In this document: positions 25,646 through 34,120 of the stretch, one piece after another
Layout of the letters: every line of letters starts with the position of its first letter
Numbering within the stretch: the first letter of the stretch is position 1
Assembly (NCBI GenBank): GCA_017526585.1
Contig: JAFXRC010000012.1
Coordinates: forward strand, 1-64,000
Reading direction: 5' to 3'
Source of the DNA: Fibrobacter sp.
GTDB taxonomy: Bacteria > Fibrobacterota > Fibrobacteria > Fibrobacterales > Fibrobacteraceae
DNA length: 64,000 nt
Made by a program: the position numbers and the translations under genes
Notes under the pieces: model-generated
The model's database searches: none
Seen by the model: the letters and a program-made list of their open reading frames with translations, nothing else
What the model was told of the DNA's origin: nothing

Positions 25646-26764
25646 ATGACTGCTGAAGAACTGAAACAATTCAAGGCGGCGATTTCGATAACTGCTGTCG
25701 CCCAGAATCTAGGCCTAAATGTGGAACGCGGACGCTTTCGGTGTTTCTTTCCGCAGCGTCATGCCCATGGGGATCAGACTCCATCTGTATCCATTTCCGA
25801 AGAGCGCGGAACATTCCGTTGCTGGGTATGCGACGATGTTCGTGGCGATGTGATTTCTCTGGTGCAGATTGCAAAGAGCTGCAGCTTTACGGAGGCGTTG
25901 AGCTGGCTCATGGAACAGTACCCGTTCCTGGTGCCGCCTTCAGCACGTAAGGAAATGACGCGGCTTGCGGCTCGTTCAGCCAATTCCGCACCCCAGTCCC
26001 GTTCCCGTGTCGAAGCACCGGTTGTAGAAATCGCTCCGCCGCCAGCCCCCGAAGAAGTTCCGCTGGTGAGCGAAGATGAACGTAAGAAAATCATCTTGTC
26101 GTTCCTGAAGCGACTTTCTCCTGTCGATGACACTCCCGCAGCGAAGTGGCTCACGCGCCGTCGCATCTACAAGCCCGTCTGGGACAAGATGCTCTTGCGT
26201 ACCATCACGAATTACGAAGCGGTGAATAAAAGTCTCAAGGCGGATTTTGGCGAAGAAGTTCTCAAGTATGTGGGGCTCTTCAACGATAAGGGCCACTTAC
26301 GCTACTATAAGCACCCCCTGATTTTCCCGTATCTCGACACGCTACGAAGGTCCTTCTATTTTCAGGCACGGGCAATCGACAATACCGTTGTTCCGAAGGA
26401 ACTCAATTTGCGCGGAACGGTGCCGTTCCCGTACAACCTGTCAGCGCTCGACCAGAAACCGGGGTGGGTGTACCTTTGCGAAGGGGTGGTTGATACGCTC
26501 ACCTTCCTGGGGCAAAAAATTACCGCCGTTGGGATTCCTGGCGTACGTAGCTTTAAAGTCGAATGGCTGAGCTATTTTAAGGGGAAAAATGTGGTGCTTT
26601 GCCTGGATCATGACGAAGCGGGCCGTTCTGGTATGGAATATATCGGCAAGTTGTTTACGCAGGCGGGCATCCATAATGTAATTTTGGGCGAAGGTATGGA
26701 AAACCTGCCGACCGCGATGAAGGAAGGCGAAGATATCAACGACTGGTTCGGAGGAAAGAAGTAG
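25646..26764 (+). CDS. CHC2 zinc-finger/TOPRIM primase-like protein
   Basis: 372 residues. A CHC2-type zinc ribbon is at 30-75: Cys33, His39/His41, then Cys59 and Cys62 in RCWVC. A linker (100-145, Pro/Glu-rich) leads to a DnaG-like region and a TOPRIM domain with Glu279 (YLCEGVVDT) and the DxD pair Asp321/Asp323 (CLDHDEAGRSG). All metal ligands are present, so RNA-primer synthesis is chemically possible. It lacks the DnaG C-terminal helicase-binding domain, and the main dnaG is presumably elsewhere. Such stand-alone proteins are common in phages and plasmids, but no mobile genes surround it. Its stop overlaps the start of the GT51 gene by one base. Confidence 0.75.
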   Translation: MTAEELKQFKAAISITAVAQNLGLNVERGRFRCFFPQRHAHGDQTPSVSISEERGTFRCWVCDDVRGDVISLVQIAKSCSFTEALSWLMEQYPFLVPPSARKEMTRLAARSANSAPQSRSRVEAPVVEIAPPPAPEEVPLVSEDERKKIILSFLKRLSPVDDTPAAKWLTRRRIYKPVWDKMLLRTITNYEAVNKSLKADFGEEVLKYVGLFNDKGHLRYYKHPLIFPYLDTLRRSFYFQARAIDNTVVPKELNLRGTVPFPYNLSALDQKPGWVYLCEGVVDTLTFLGQKITAVGIPGVRSFKVEWLSYFKGKNVVLCLDHDEAGRSGMEYIGKLFTQAGIHNVILGEGMENLPTAMKEGEDINDWFGGKK

Positions 26765-27657
26765 TGGACAAGGTGAAGTTGTATTTGGATAAGGTGAAGC
26801 GTTTTTTCAGGTGGTTTGCAAACACCACGTTTGCGAAGGTCACTGGGTTTATCTTCAAGTGGCTGTACCGGACCATCAACTTTATCATTCGCCAAGCCTT
26901 GTTGATTCTGATCATCTATTCGGCGGTATTTTCGGTGGCGGCATCCTATGCGCTCTACCGTGCCTTTATCTATGGTTATGATATCTACGATGGGGTGGCG
27001 CAGCTCAAGGATGCCCAGCCCGAAATGAGCAAGTACATGGAAGCCCTGCAGGATTCCAGTCCGAATATGCAAATCAAGCACACCTATGTTCCGCTTGATT
27101 CCATTAGTCCCTACTTGCGCAAGGCGGTGATTGCGAGCGAAGATGCCGGTTTCTATTTCCATCCGGGTTTTGATATTCGCGCTATTGCAGAGGCTCTCGA
27201 TGCCAACCAGGTGGCGGGCAAGACCAAGTTCGGTGGATCTACGATTACTCAGCAGCTTGCAAAGAATTTGTTCCTGAGTGGCGAACGTTCGTTCAACCGC
27301 AAGTTCAAGGAACTTGCCTATGCGCTCTTGATGGAACACGAACTGGGCAAGGACCGCATTTTGGAACTTTACCTGAACTACGCCCAGTGGGGAAAGGATA
27401 TTTTCGGCTGCCAGGAAGCGTGTCTTGCTTACTATAAGAAGAGTTGCTCCAAGTTGAGCGTGGACCAGGCAATCAACCTGGCGGCGATGCTTGCAAGTCC
27501 TGGAAAGCACCACCCGAACATGCGCGAGAGCCAGTTCATGGCAAAACGCCGCGCGGTCATATACCAGAATATGTTCCCCAAGAAGGACAGCGTCCTTGTG
27601 GATTCGCTCCGCCAGCTGATGGCGCCTCCTCCCAAGGATTCAAGCGTCGCAAAGTAG
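26764..27657 (+). CDS. mtgA: monofunctional peptidoglycan glycosyltransferase (GT51)
   Basis: 297 residues from GTG 26764, which overlaps the preceding TAG. A long basic N-terminus (to about 35) leads to one transmembrane helix (QALLILIIYSAVFSVAASYAL). The GT51 motifs follow: IASEDAGFYFHPGFD with the catalytic Glu, GGSTITQQLAKNLFLS, then RKFKELAYALLMEHELGKDRILELYLN. It polymerises lipid II into glycan strands on the periplasmic face. No transpeptidase domain. The N-terminal extension before the helix is longer than in E. coli MtgA. Confidence 0.9.
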   Translation: MDKVKLYLDKVKRFFRWFANTTFAKVTGFIFKWLYRTINFIIRQALLILIIYSAVFSVAASYALYRAFIYGYDIYDGVAQLKDAQPEMSKYMEALQDSSPNMQIKHTYVPLDSISPYLRKAVIASEDAGFYFHPGFDIRAIAEALDANQVAGKTKFGGSTITQQLAKNLFLSGERSFNRKFKELAYALLMEHELGKDRILELYLNYAQWGKDIFGCQEACLAYYKKSCSKLSVDQAINLAAMLASPGKHHPNMRESQFMAKRRAVIYQNMFPKKDSVLVDSLRQLMAPPPKDSSVAK

Positions 27658-27663
27658 GACTTT

Positions 27664-28071
27664 CTACAAAGCCGTTACGACAATTTCCCTCTCGGTTTCC
27701 GAGAGGATTTTTATTTCGATTTTATGCGTGATGCCGGGATCGTTGTCTTCGATGCGCTCCGGCCATTCAATCAAGCTGATTCCTTTTTCAAGGTAATCTG
27801 GATCGAGCCCGACTTCGTAGAGGTCGGCTCCGCCTTCGAGACGGTAAAGGTCGAAGTGGAATATGGGCGGATCGTTCGGGTATTCGTGCAGTATGGTGTA
27901 GGTGGGGGAGCAGACTGCACCCTCGAAACCCAGCCCCTTACAGACGCCGCGGCTGATGACGGTCTTTCCGGCTCCAAGATTGCCAAATAGCGCCACCTTG
28001 TCGCCCGGCTTTAGGGTGCGTCCAAATTCGACGGCCCAGTTATAAGTCTCTTCTTCGCTGTGGAAAAGCAC
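27664..28071 (-). CDS. tsaE: tRNA t6A biosynthesis ATPase TsaE
   Basis: 135 residues. Walker A GNLGAGKT near 29-36, SPTYTILHEY switch region, FDLYRLEGGADLYEVGLDPDYLEKGISLIEWPER: the complete TsaE signature. With TsaB, TsaC and TsaD it makes N6-threonylcarbamoyl-adenosine at tRNA position 37. Start GTG 28071 lies one base after the nspC stop, so it is translated from the same mRNA. Confidence 0.93.
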   Translation of the reverse strand: MLFHSEEETYNWAVEFGRTLKPGDKVALFGNLGAGKTVISRGVCKGLGFEGAVCSPTYTILHEYPNDPPIFHFDLYRLEGGADLYEVGLDPDYLEKGISLIEWPERIEDNDPGITHKIEIKILSETEREIVVTAL

Positions 28072-28072
28072 T

Positions 28073-29224
28073 TTACAGCTTCTCCTTGAACTGCTCGTAA
28101 GTAAACTTGTGCAACAAGTGGAATTTACCGCTTTCGTCGAACTTGCCGATGCTCGGATGGCGTACCCCGTTGAAGAACGTGGTCTTCACCATGGTGTAGT
28201 GGATCATGTCCAAAAAGATGATCTTGTCGCCGACCTTGAGAGGTTCGTCAAACGAGAAGTCTCCGAGCTGGTCGCCAGCTAAGCAGGAATTTCCGGTTAG
28301 TTTGTATGTATACTTCTTTTCGTCAGGCATACCAGCACCAATTACGGCAGGGCGGTACGGCATTTCGAGACAGTCGGGCATGTGCGCACTGATAGATACA
28401 TTCAAGATGGCGATATCCATCTCGTTATGCACGATGTCGCCGACAGAAGCAACTAGTTCGCCGGTCTGCCAGCCGACGGCTTCGCCCGGTTCCATAATGA
28501 CGGTGAGGTGCGGGTAGCGGCTGTGGAAATCATTCAGGATGCGTACGAGTTCTTCGCGGTGGTAATCCTTGCGGGTAATGTGGTGTCCGCCGCCGAAGTT
28601 CACCCATTTCATTTGGGGCAGGTATTTGCCGAAGTGCTGCTCGAAAGCCTTGAGCACGCCTTCCAGTGCATCGGCGTCCTGTTCGCAGAGGGCGTGGAAG
28701 TGCAGCCCCTCGATGCCGTCCAAGAGTTCCGGTTTGAACTCCGCCTCGGTGACGCCTAGTCTTGAGAACTTTCCGCATGGATTGTACAGGTCGGTCTCGA
28801 CGGTGGAAAACTGCGGGTTTACCCGGATGCCTGCGCTGACTCCTGCGGCCAAGGTTTTCTCTTTAAAACGGGTCCACTGGCTAAAACTGTTAAAGGTGAT
28901 GTGCCCAGCACAGGCTAAAATCTGGTCGATTTCGTCATCTTCGTAGACGGGGGCAAAAACATGGACTTCCTTGTCCATTTCTTCTTTGGCGAGTCTCGCT
29001 TCGTTTAGGCTGGAAGCGGTTGCTCCGGCAAGGTACTGTCTGATGAGCGGAAAACTGCGCCAGAAGCTGTAGCCTTTCAGGGCGCAGATGATTTTGACAT
29101 TCCCGCGCTTCTGGATATCGTCTAAAATTTCCATGTTGCGGCGGAGTCTAGTCTCGTCCAGCACAAAACAGGGGGACGGAACCTGCGTATAATCGAGCGG
29201 ATTGCCTAAAGAAATGTTTTCCAT
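28073..29224 (-). CDS. nspC: carboxynorspermidine/carboxyspermidine decarboxylase NspC
   Basis: 383 residues from ATG 29224. An in-frame ATG at 29263 lies upstream of the promoter box and is rejected. Fold III PLP decarboxylase: Lys in CALKGYSFW binds PLP, HFHALCEQD and NFGGGHHITRKDYH contact substrate/phosphate, EPGEAVGW binds PLP, and SCLAGDQLGDFSF is the cysteine-containing segment from the partner subunit. It decarboxylates carboxy(nor)spermidine in the alternative spermidine pathway. The partner dehydrogenase is not in this window. Confidence 0.92.
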   Translation of the reverse strand: MENISLGNPLDYTQVPSPCFVLDETRLRRNMEILDDIQKRGNVKIICALKGYSFWRSFPLIRQYLAGATASSLNEARLAKEEMDKEVHVFAPVYEDDEIDQILACAGHITFNSFSQWTRFKEKTLAAGVSAGIRVNPQFSTVETDLYNPCGKFSRLGVTEAEFKPELLDGIEGLHFHALCEQDADALEGVLKAFEQHFGKYLPQMKWVNFGGGHHITRKDYHREELVRILNDFHSRYPHLTVIMEPGEAVGWQTGELVASVGDIVHNEMDIAILNVSISAHMPDCLEMPYRPAVIGAGMPDEKKYTYKLTGNSCLAGDQLGDFSFDEPLKVGDKIIFLDMIHYTMVKTTFFNGVRHPSIGKFDESGKFHLLHKFTYEQFKEKL

Positions 29225-29229
29225 GTGCC

Positions 29230-29237
29230 CAAAGATA
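29230..29237 (-). promoter_or_regulatory. TATCTTTG box 5 nt before nspC ATG
   Basis: Minus strand GG-TATCTTTG-GGCAC-ATG. Exact TAnnTTTG match; probable leaderless transcript for nspC-tsaE. Confidence 0.55.
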
Positions 29238-29292
29238 CCTTTTTTTGCCCCTCGACCCACCATTTTTGTATCCTTTAACTACATTTACAGCG

Positions 29293-30207
29293 ATGAGTGT
29301 ATCCATGTATAAGCATATTGTTCTTTCGATTTTGTCCTTGGCTTTCGTAGGAATGCCTTTGGCCCAGACGGCTCCCGCTAACGCTGCTGCCGCCAATCCT
29401 GCACCTGCCGTTTCGGCTCAGACTGCCACCCCTGCTCCGGCACCTGCGGCTAAACCAGCCCAAGCTCCGGCACAAGCCGCTGCCCCTGCCGCAAAACCCG
29501 CTGCTCAGCCGGCGAACCTCGCGAAGGTGGAATCTCAGGTGGTTGCGACCCCGCGTGGAGCAACGGCTACCTTGGACGAAATGATTCAGGCGAAGCTCGA
29601 TTCCATGAACCATGTGGTTCCTGCCACGGGTGCTCGCAATGTGGATAGTGTCGCACAGGTCAAGACGGACAGCGTCCGCAAGTTGATCCAGCAGGGCAAG
29701 TACGTTCAGCGTGCCCGCTACGACAAGAGCAATTTCGACCATTGGAATATCGATACGGTTCTCCAGAAGAAGATGAAGGAACAGGTCTTCGGTGCATGGC
29801 GCACTCCCATTATCGCCCATGGTCACGCCTTCCGTGACGCAGAACTCCGCTTCGGTGCCAACGATACGCTGGTGGGCATTACTCGTACCTATTCCGATTC
29901 GGGTCGCTACCAGATGACCGGCGAATACACTTTCAAGGCGCGCTACCGTTTCGATAGCGAACGCACCCTTGTGAGCCGCGAAGTGTTCAAGGATCGCCAG
30001 GTGGTTCGTTGGGACTACATCACGTTCGATATCGTCAAGGACTCTCTGCTTTACAACCTGAACAAGCTGGAATTCCGCGACCTGAACGATAACTGGCTTA
30101 ACGCCCTGCAGGGTTTCGACAATATTCCCGCAGAAGTCTATATTCGCGATGCGAAGGGCACTGCTGAAATGAAGCAGGCTCAGGAAAAGAGCAAGCAGAA
30201 AAAGTAA
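29293..30207 (+). CDS. secreted protein with Ala/Pro linker and lipocalin-like beta domain
   Basis: 304 residues from ATG 29293 (ATG 29305 gives an equally good signal peptide, MYKHIVLSILSLAFVGMPLA). Residues about 20-75 are Ala/Pro low complexity. The C-terminal 170 residues are beta-rich: FRDAELRFGANDTLVGITRTYSDSGRY, FKARYRFDSERTLVSREVF, VVRWDYITFDIVKDSLLYN, which resembles a lipocalin-type barrel. It precedes the FecCD permease by 9 nt and the ATPase overlaps that in turn. It therefore occupies the place of a solute-binding protein, yet shows no two-lobed binding-protein fold. Role is inference. Confidence 0.6.
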   Translation: MSVSMYKHIVLSILSLAFVGMPLAQTAPANAAAANPAPAVSAQTATPAPAPAAKPAQAPAQAAAPAAKPAAQPANLAKVESQVVATPRGATATLDEMIQAKLDSMNHVVPATGARNVDSVAQVKTDSVRKLIQQGKYVQRARYDKSNFDHWNIDTVLQKKMKEQVFGAWRTPIIAHGHAFRDAELRFGANDTLVGITRTYSDSGRYQMTGEYTFKARYRFDSERTLVSREVFKDRQVVRWDYITFDIVKDSLLYNLNKLEFRDLNDNWLNALQGFDNIPAEVYIRDAKGTAEMKQAQEKSKQKK

Positions 30208-30216
30208 GGTTTCCTC

Positions 30217-31209
30217 GTGAAGGAGAAACCGGTGCGGCGCATCAATACTCGTATTTTGGTTGCGTTTGTGCTGCTTGTTTCTTTGGCAGGACTTCTCTCT
30301 TATTTGACTATTTTCTCTGGAACGGTCGGGCTGTCTTGGTCTGACCTTTCTTTTCGTAGCTTGCCTTATGCTTCGGTACAGTCGCAGATTCTATGGGAGA
30401 TTCGCATTCCCCGACTAGTTGCGGCGGTCCTTTCTGGGCTTTCGCTTGCCGTAGCAGGGCTTTCTCTACAGACGCTTTTTAGAAACCCGTTGGCGGGTCC
30501 CTTTGTGTTGGGAATCAGCAGTGGCGCTAGCTTTGGCGTTGCGCTTTCTCTGCTCCTGGGGTTTAGTTTCGGGCATTTTGGCGTGCTTTCTGCTGCGGCA
30601 GTCGGCGCTATGGCAGTCACGGCTCTGGTGATGCTTGTGGCGGCGCGCTTTGAAAACTCGACGGTGCTCCTAATTGTGGGCCTGCTGGTGGGGTACTTTA
30701 TCGATGCCCTGATAAGCTTGATGATTGTAGGGAGTGATGCCGAATCGCTGCGCGTGTATGTGTCCTGGGGTATGGGTAGCTTTGGTCGTTTGACTTTGGA
30801 CTCGGTCTGGGTTTTCGCCCTTGCGGTTCTGGTGGGGCTATCGCTGGTTCTGTTGTCGATTCGCTATCTAAATGCAGCAAGGCTCGGCGATGATTTTGCG
30901 AAGGGACTTGGCGTGAATGTTCGTCGCGGTCGCATGATGGTACTCCTGGGTGCATCCCTTTTGGCGGCGTCGTCGACTGCGTTCTGCGGTCCTGTTGCGT
31001 TTGTGGGAATTGCGGTTCCCCATTTGGCGTTTATGCTTTTCAAGACGAGTAACCATCGGGTATTGCTACCGGCTTCAGCCTTATGCGGAATCGTCCTTTG
31101 TCTTGCGTCATGTCAATTTTCGACAGTGCCTTTGAATGCGGTCCTGAGCCTGGTTGGTGTTCCGGTAGTCCTGTGGGTAATTGTCCGTGGGGGAGGGGTG
31201 CGTCGGTGA
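30217..31209 (+). CDS. FecCD/BtuC-type ABC transporter permease
   Basis: 330 residues, start GTG 30217. About ten membrane helices. The family motifs are present: WEIRIPRLVAAVLSGLSLAVAGLSLQTLFRNPLAGPFVLGISSGASFG in the first third and FCGPVAFVGIAVPHLAFML near residue 260, followed by the LPASALCG segment. Such permeases import iron-siderophores, haem or cobalamin using periplasmic binding proteins. Metal chelate or corrinoid is likely but the exact substrate is open. No riboswitch or TonB receptor is adjacent. Confidence 0.88.
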   Translation: MKEKPVRRINTRILVAFVLLVSLAGLLSYLTIFSGTVGLSWSDLSFRSLPYASVQSQILWEIRIPRLVAAVLSGLSLAVAGLSLQTLFRNPLAGPFVLGISSGASFGVALSLLLGFSFGHFGVLSAAAVGAMAVTALVMLVAARFENSTVLLIVGLLVGYFIDALISLMIVGSDAESLRVYVSWGMGSFGRLTLDSVWVFALAVLVGLSLVLLSIRYLNAARLGDDFAKGLGVNVRRGRMMVLLGASLLAASSTAFCGPVAFVGIAVPHLAFMLFKTSNHRVLLPASALCGIVLCLASCQFSTVPLNAVLSLVGVPVVLWVIVRGGGVRR

Positions 31210-31943
31210 ATCAATCCGTTTTGCTTAAGTGTGAAGACCTTGTCTTTGGCTACGGCTCCTCGGAGAAGAAGGCGACGGGGCTTGCAGCGCCCTTCAATTT
31301 TGAACTTTCCGCAGGGGAAGTGGTTGCGCTGCTGGGTGAAAATGGCTGCGGCAAGAGTACATTCTTGAAAACGGCTTGTGGCTTGGTTAGTGCAGTTTCA
31401 GGACGTGTAATCCTTGAAGGTCACGCTATGGATGAAATCCCGGTGAGAGACCGAGCCAAGCTTGTTTCGCTGACACGCATGGGTGGCGTTGCGTGTGACC
31501 GTATGACGGTTCGTGACTATGTCTCGCTGGGACGCATGCCGTATGCCGGACTTTTCGATGGGCGCTCGGCAGAAGACGAACAGATTGTCGACGAGTCGAT
31601 TCGCCTTTTGGAACTAGAAAAGTTTGCAGACCGCTGGGTGTCCGAGCTCAGCGATGGTGAACGAAGTCGAGTCTACCTTGCCGAAGCGATTGCCCAACAG
31701 GTCAAGGTGCTGTTGCTCGATGAGCCGAACGCCTTTTTGGATATTCCCCGGAGCAGGAAGCTTTTTGAAATGCTTAGGATGCTTGCGAAGGAAAGGCGTA
31801 TGGGAGTCATTGTCTCGACGCATTCCGTGGAATATGCCGAAAAATACAGCGACCGGATAATGGTCATCGAGAACGGGGTTGTTTGTTGTGCCGCTGCGGG
31901 CGATGCCCGTGCAGAAGGTCTGCTCGACTGGACGAAACCCTAG
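31206..31943 (+). CDS. ABC transporter ATP-binding protein (FecE/BtuD type)
   Basis: 245 residues. Start GTG 31206 overlaps the permease stop by 4 nt (GTGA). Walker A is GENGCGKST, the Q-loop region reads LVSLTRMGGVAC, the signature is LSDGERSR and Walker B is VLLLDEPNAFLD, with H-loop STHSVEYAEKY. The signature has Asp in place of the first Gly of LSGGE, seen in some FecE-like ATPases. It drives the permease at 30217. Its stop overlaps that of the convergent sigma54 activator (CTAG). Confidence 0.9.
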   Translation: MNQSVLLKCEDLVFGYGSSEKKATGLAAPFNFELSAGEVVALLGENGCGKSTFLKTACGLVSAVSGRVILEGHAMDEIPVRDRAKLVSLTRMGGVACDRMTVRDYVSLGRMPYAGLFDGRSAEDEQIVDESIRLLELEKFADRWVSELSDGERSRVYLAEAIAQQVKVLLLDEPNAFLDIPRSRKLFEMLRMLAKERRMGVIVSTHSVEYAEKYSDRIMVIENGVVCCAAAGDARAEGLLDWTKP

Positions 31944-33277
31944 ATTTCTTTTAAGTTGACGCCTAGATGATTTAGGCGATTGTAGAGGGCGGTGCGGAAA
32001 AGTCCGAGCTTTTGCGCCGCTTCGCGAACGGAACCGTTGCAATTACGGATGGTTTCTATCAGGAATTCTCGCTCCTGGTTTTGCTGCATTTGGCGGAATG
32101 CCTCGTAGCTCAATTCGGTGCCGATTTCAGGCTTGACGGGGGTTGGAATCTTGGCAACACTAGGAATTTGCCTGCCTGCGCCTATTTGGATGTCTTCGGG
32201 GCGCAAAATTCCCGAATTGGTAAAGCAAAGGGCTCGCTGGATAACGTTTTCTAGTTCGCGGATGTTTCCTGGCCAGTCGTATTCCTGCATCTTGTGCAGG
32301 GCGTCCATGGAAAGCGTGTACTTTTCGCCGGGCCCCTGATAGATTTGGATGAAGTAATTGGCGAGGTCTTCGATGTCTTCTTTACGTTTTCGTAGCGGAG
32401 AAATTTCCATCGAGATGACATTCAGGCGGTAATAGAGGTCTTCGCGGAATCGCTTTTCGGCGATTTCCTGTTCCAGGTCTCTGTTCGTTGCCGCGATAAT
32501 GCGAACGTCGATGTTTTTCGTCTTGTTTGCGCCGAGGGGGCGGATTTCCTTGTTCTGCAAAACACGCAGAAGTTTCACCTGGGCATGCAGCGGCATGTCG
32601 CCGATTTCATCTAGGAAGATGGCTCCGCCATCGGCCATTTCAAAAAGCCCTATTCGATCTGTCTGAGCTCCGGTGAAGGCGCCGCGCGTGTGCCCGAAGA
32701 GTTCGCTTTCGAAAAGCGTGTCGGGAATGGCGCTGCAATTCACGGTGATGAACTTGTCGTACATGCAGGCGATTGCCTGGGCAATCAGTTCCTTGCCGAC
32801 TCCTGTTTCACCTTGGATGAGCACCGGTCCTGAGTGGAGAATGGCGCGTTCCACAGTCTTTCGGAGTTCCTGCATGGCGTGGCTTTTGCCGACCAGGTGG
32901 CTCATGCGCTCGCGGAAAATTTTCCTTGCGTTGTGAATTTCCTTGAGCTTTGCGATACGCGTCATCAGGTGGACCTTGAGAGATTCCACGGAGAGGATGC
33001 TGTCGTAGAGCTTGCTTGAAATTCCGCTGAACTGTTCAGGGGTTACGGCGTAGACGAGAATCAGCGAATTTGGGGATTGCTCGCGAAACGCCGTAAGGAT
33101 TTGGACATTGTAATCTGAAAAGGAATCTAGATCCCAAATGATAAGCGGAACTTGAGGAAAATTGTCCGCTGTTGGAATGTCTCGGAAAATATCTACCGGA
33201 TAATCTACCGACGAAAGAACGTCCTGTATGAACAAGGACGTTGCATTTTCTTTCGCGAAAAGGTTGATGGTAGCCAT
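31940..33277 (-). CDS. sigma54-dependent activator (NtrC family)
   Basis: 445 residues. Residues 1-110 look like a receiver domain but lack the usual acidic pocket and lysine, so phosphorylation is doubtful. The AAA+ domain (about 125-365) is intact: Walker A GETGVGKE, ESELFGHTRGAFTGA with the sigma54-contacting GAFTGA loop, Walker B GGAIFLDEIGDM, and arginine fingers in FREDLYYRLNV. The Fis-like helix-turn-helix ends the protein (NGSVREAAQKLGLFRTALYNRLNHLG). It is last in rho-proC-activator (17-nt gap). Its targets and signal are unknown; no -24/-12 promoter was found by eye. Confidence 0.9.
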   Translation of the reverse strand: MATINLFAKENATSLFIQDVLSSVDYPVDIFRDIPTADNFPQVPLIIWDLDSFSDYNVQILTAFREQSPNSLILVYAVTPEQFSGISSKLYDSILSVESLKVHLMTRIAKLKEIHNARKIFRERMSHLVGKSHAMQELRKTVERAILHSGPVLIQGETGVGKELIAQAIACMYDKFITVNCSAIPDTLFESELFGHTRGAFTGAQTDRIGLFEMADGGAIFLDEIGDMPLHAQVKLLRVLQNKEIRPLGANKTKNIDVRIIAATNRDLEQEIAEKRFREDLYYRLNVISMEISPLRKRKEDIEDLANYFIQIYQGPGEKYTLSMDALHKMQEYDWPGNIRELENVIQRALCFTNSGILRPEDIQIGAGRQIPSVAKIPTPVKPEIGTELSYEAFRQMQQNQEREFLIETIRNCNGSVREAAQKLGLFRTALYNRLNHLGVNLKEI

Positions 33278-33294
33278 TCTCTAAGATCTACCAA

Positions 33295-34101
33295 TTATTT
33301 TCCCAGTTCCTTGCTGCGGTCGGTGCCTGCGACAACGGCCTTGATGAGCGTGCTGCGGAAGGCGCCTTCTTCAAGGGCGTTGATGCCTGCAATGGTAGTG
33401 CCTGCGGGAGAGCAGACCATGGCGCAGAGGTCGCTGGGGCTCTTGCCGGACTGCTTCACGAGTTCTACGCTACCTTCAATGGTGCCGAGTGCGAGTTTGA
33501 GCGCCACATCGCGAGTAAGGCCGGCCTTCACGCCACCGCGGGTAAGACCTTCGATGAATTCGAAGACGTAGGCGGGGGCGCTGCCCGAAAGACCGGTCAC
33601 TGCATCCATCAGCGATTCTGCCACGCGGCAGGTAACGCCAATGTTGCCAAAGATCTTTTCAGCGATAGCGAGTGTTTCTTCGGTAACTCCATCCGTAGCG
33701 AGACCCACGGAACCCTTGCCGACGGTCAGCGGCAAGTTCGGCATCACGCGGAGAATCTGGTTCTTTTCACCCAAAACTTCGATGAGAGCCTTGCGGGTCA
33801 CGCCTGCCATGATGCTCACGAAAGTCTTGGTTGCCTTTTCAGCAGCAGCTGCGGCCTTCCATTCGGCTGCGACCAGCTTGAAAATCTGCGGCTTCACGCA
33901 AAGGAAGGTCACGTCGGCCTTGTTGAGGCCTTCGGCAAAGCTTGCCACGCGAACGCAACCGAGGGCGGTGACTTCGGCGGCAGCCTTATCGGACGGGTCA
34001 AAGAAGAAAATGGTAGAAGGATTGGTGCCGGCCTTCAAGAGACCGCGGAGAATGGCACCACCCATGTTGCCTGTACCAGCAAAAAAGATTTTTTCTGACA
34101 T
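33295..34101 (-). CDS. proC: pyrroline-5-carboxylate reductase ProC
   Basis: 268 residues from ATG 34101, with AAGGAATTC upstream deciding this start. N-terminal Rossmann motif FFAGTGNMGGAILRGLL; FLCVKPQ; MPNLPLTVGKGSVG; ending with the substrate-binding ALSGSAPAYVFEFIEGL (here TGLSGSAPAY) and VCSPAGTTIAGINALE. It reduces pyrroline-5-carboxylate to proline with NAD(P)H. It follows rho by 19 nt and precedes the sigma54 activator. Confidence 0.95.
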   Translation of the reverse strand: MSEKIFFAGTGNMGGAILRGLLKAGTNPSTIFFFDPSDKAAAEVTALGCVRVASFAEGLNKADVTFLCVKPQIFKLVAAEWKAAAAAEKATKTFVSIMAGVTRKALIEVLGEKNQILRVMPNLPLTVGKGSVGLATDGVTEETLAIAEKIFGNIGVTCRVAESLMDAVTGLSGSAPAYVFEFIEGLTRGGVKAGLTRDVALKLALGTIEGSVELVKQSGKSPSDLCAMVCSPAGTTIAGINALEEGAFRSTLIKAVVAGTDRSKELGK

Positions 34102-34120
34102 TCTGAATTCCTTTTTTTTG

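Noticed and set aside
30208-31943. Cobalamin riboswitch for the FecCD-type transporter
   Set aside because: Only 9 nt precede the permease and no B12-box-like sequence is seen before the first gene.
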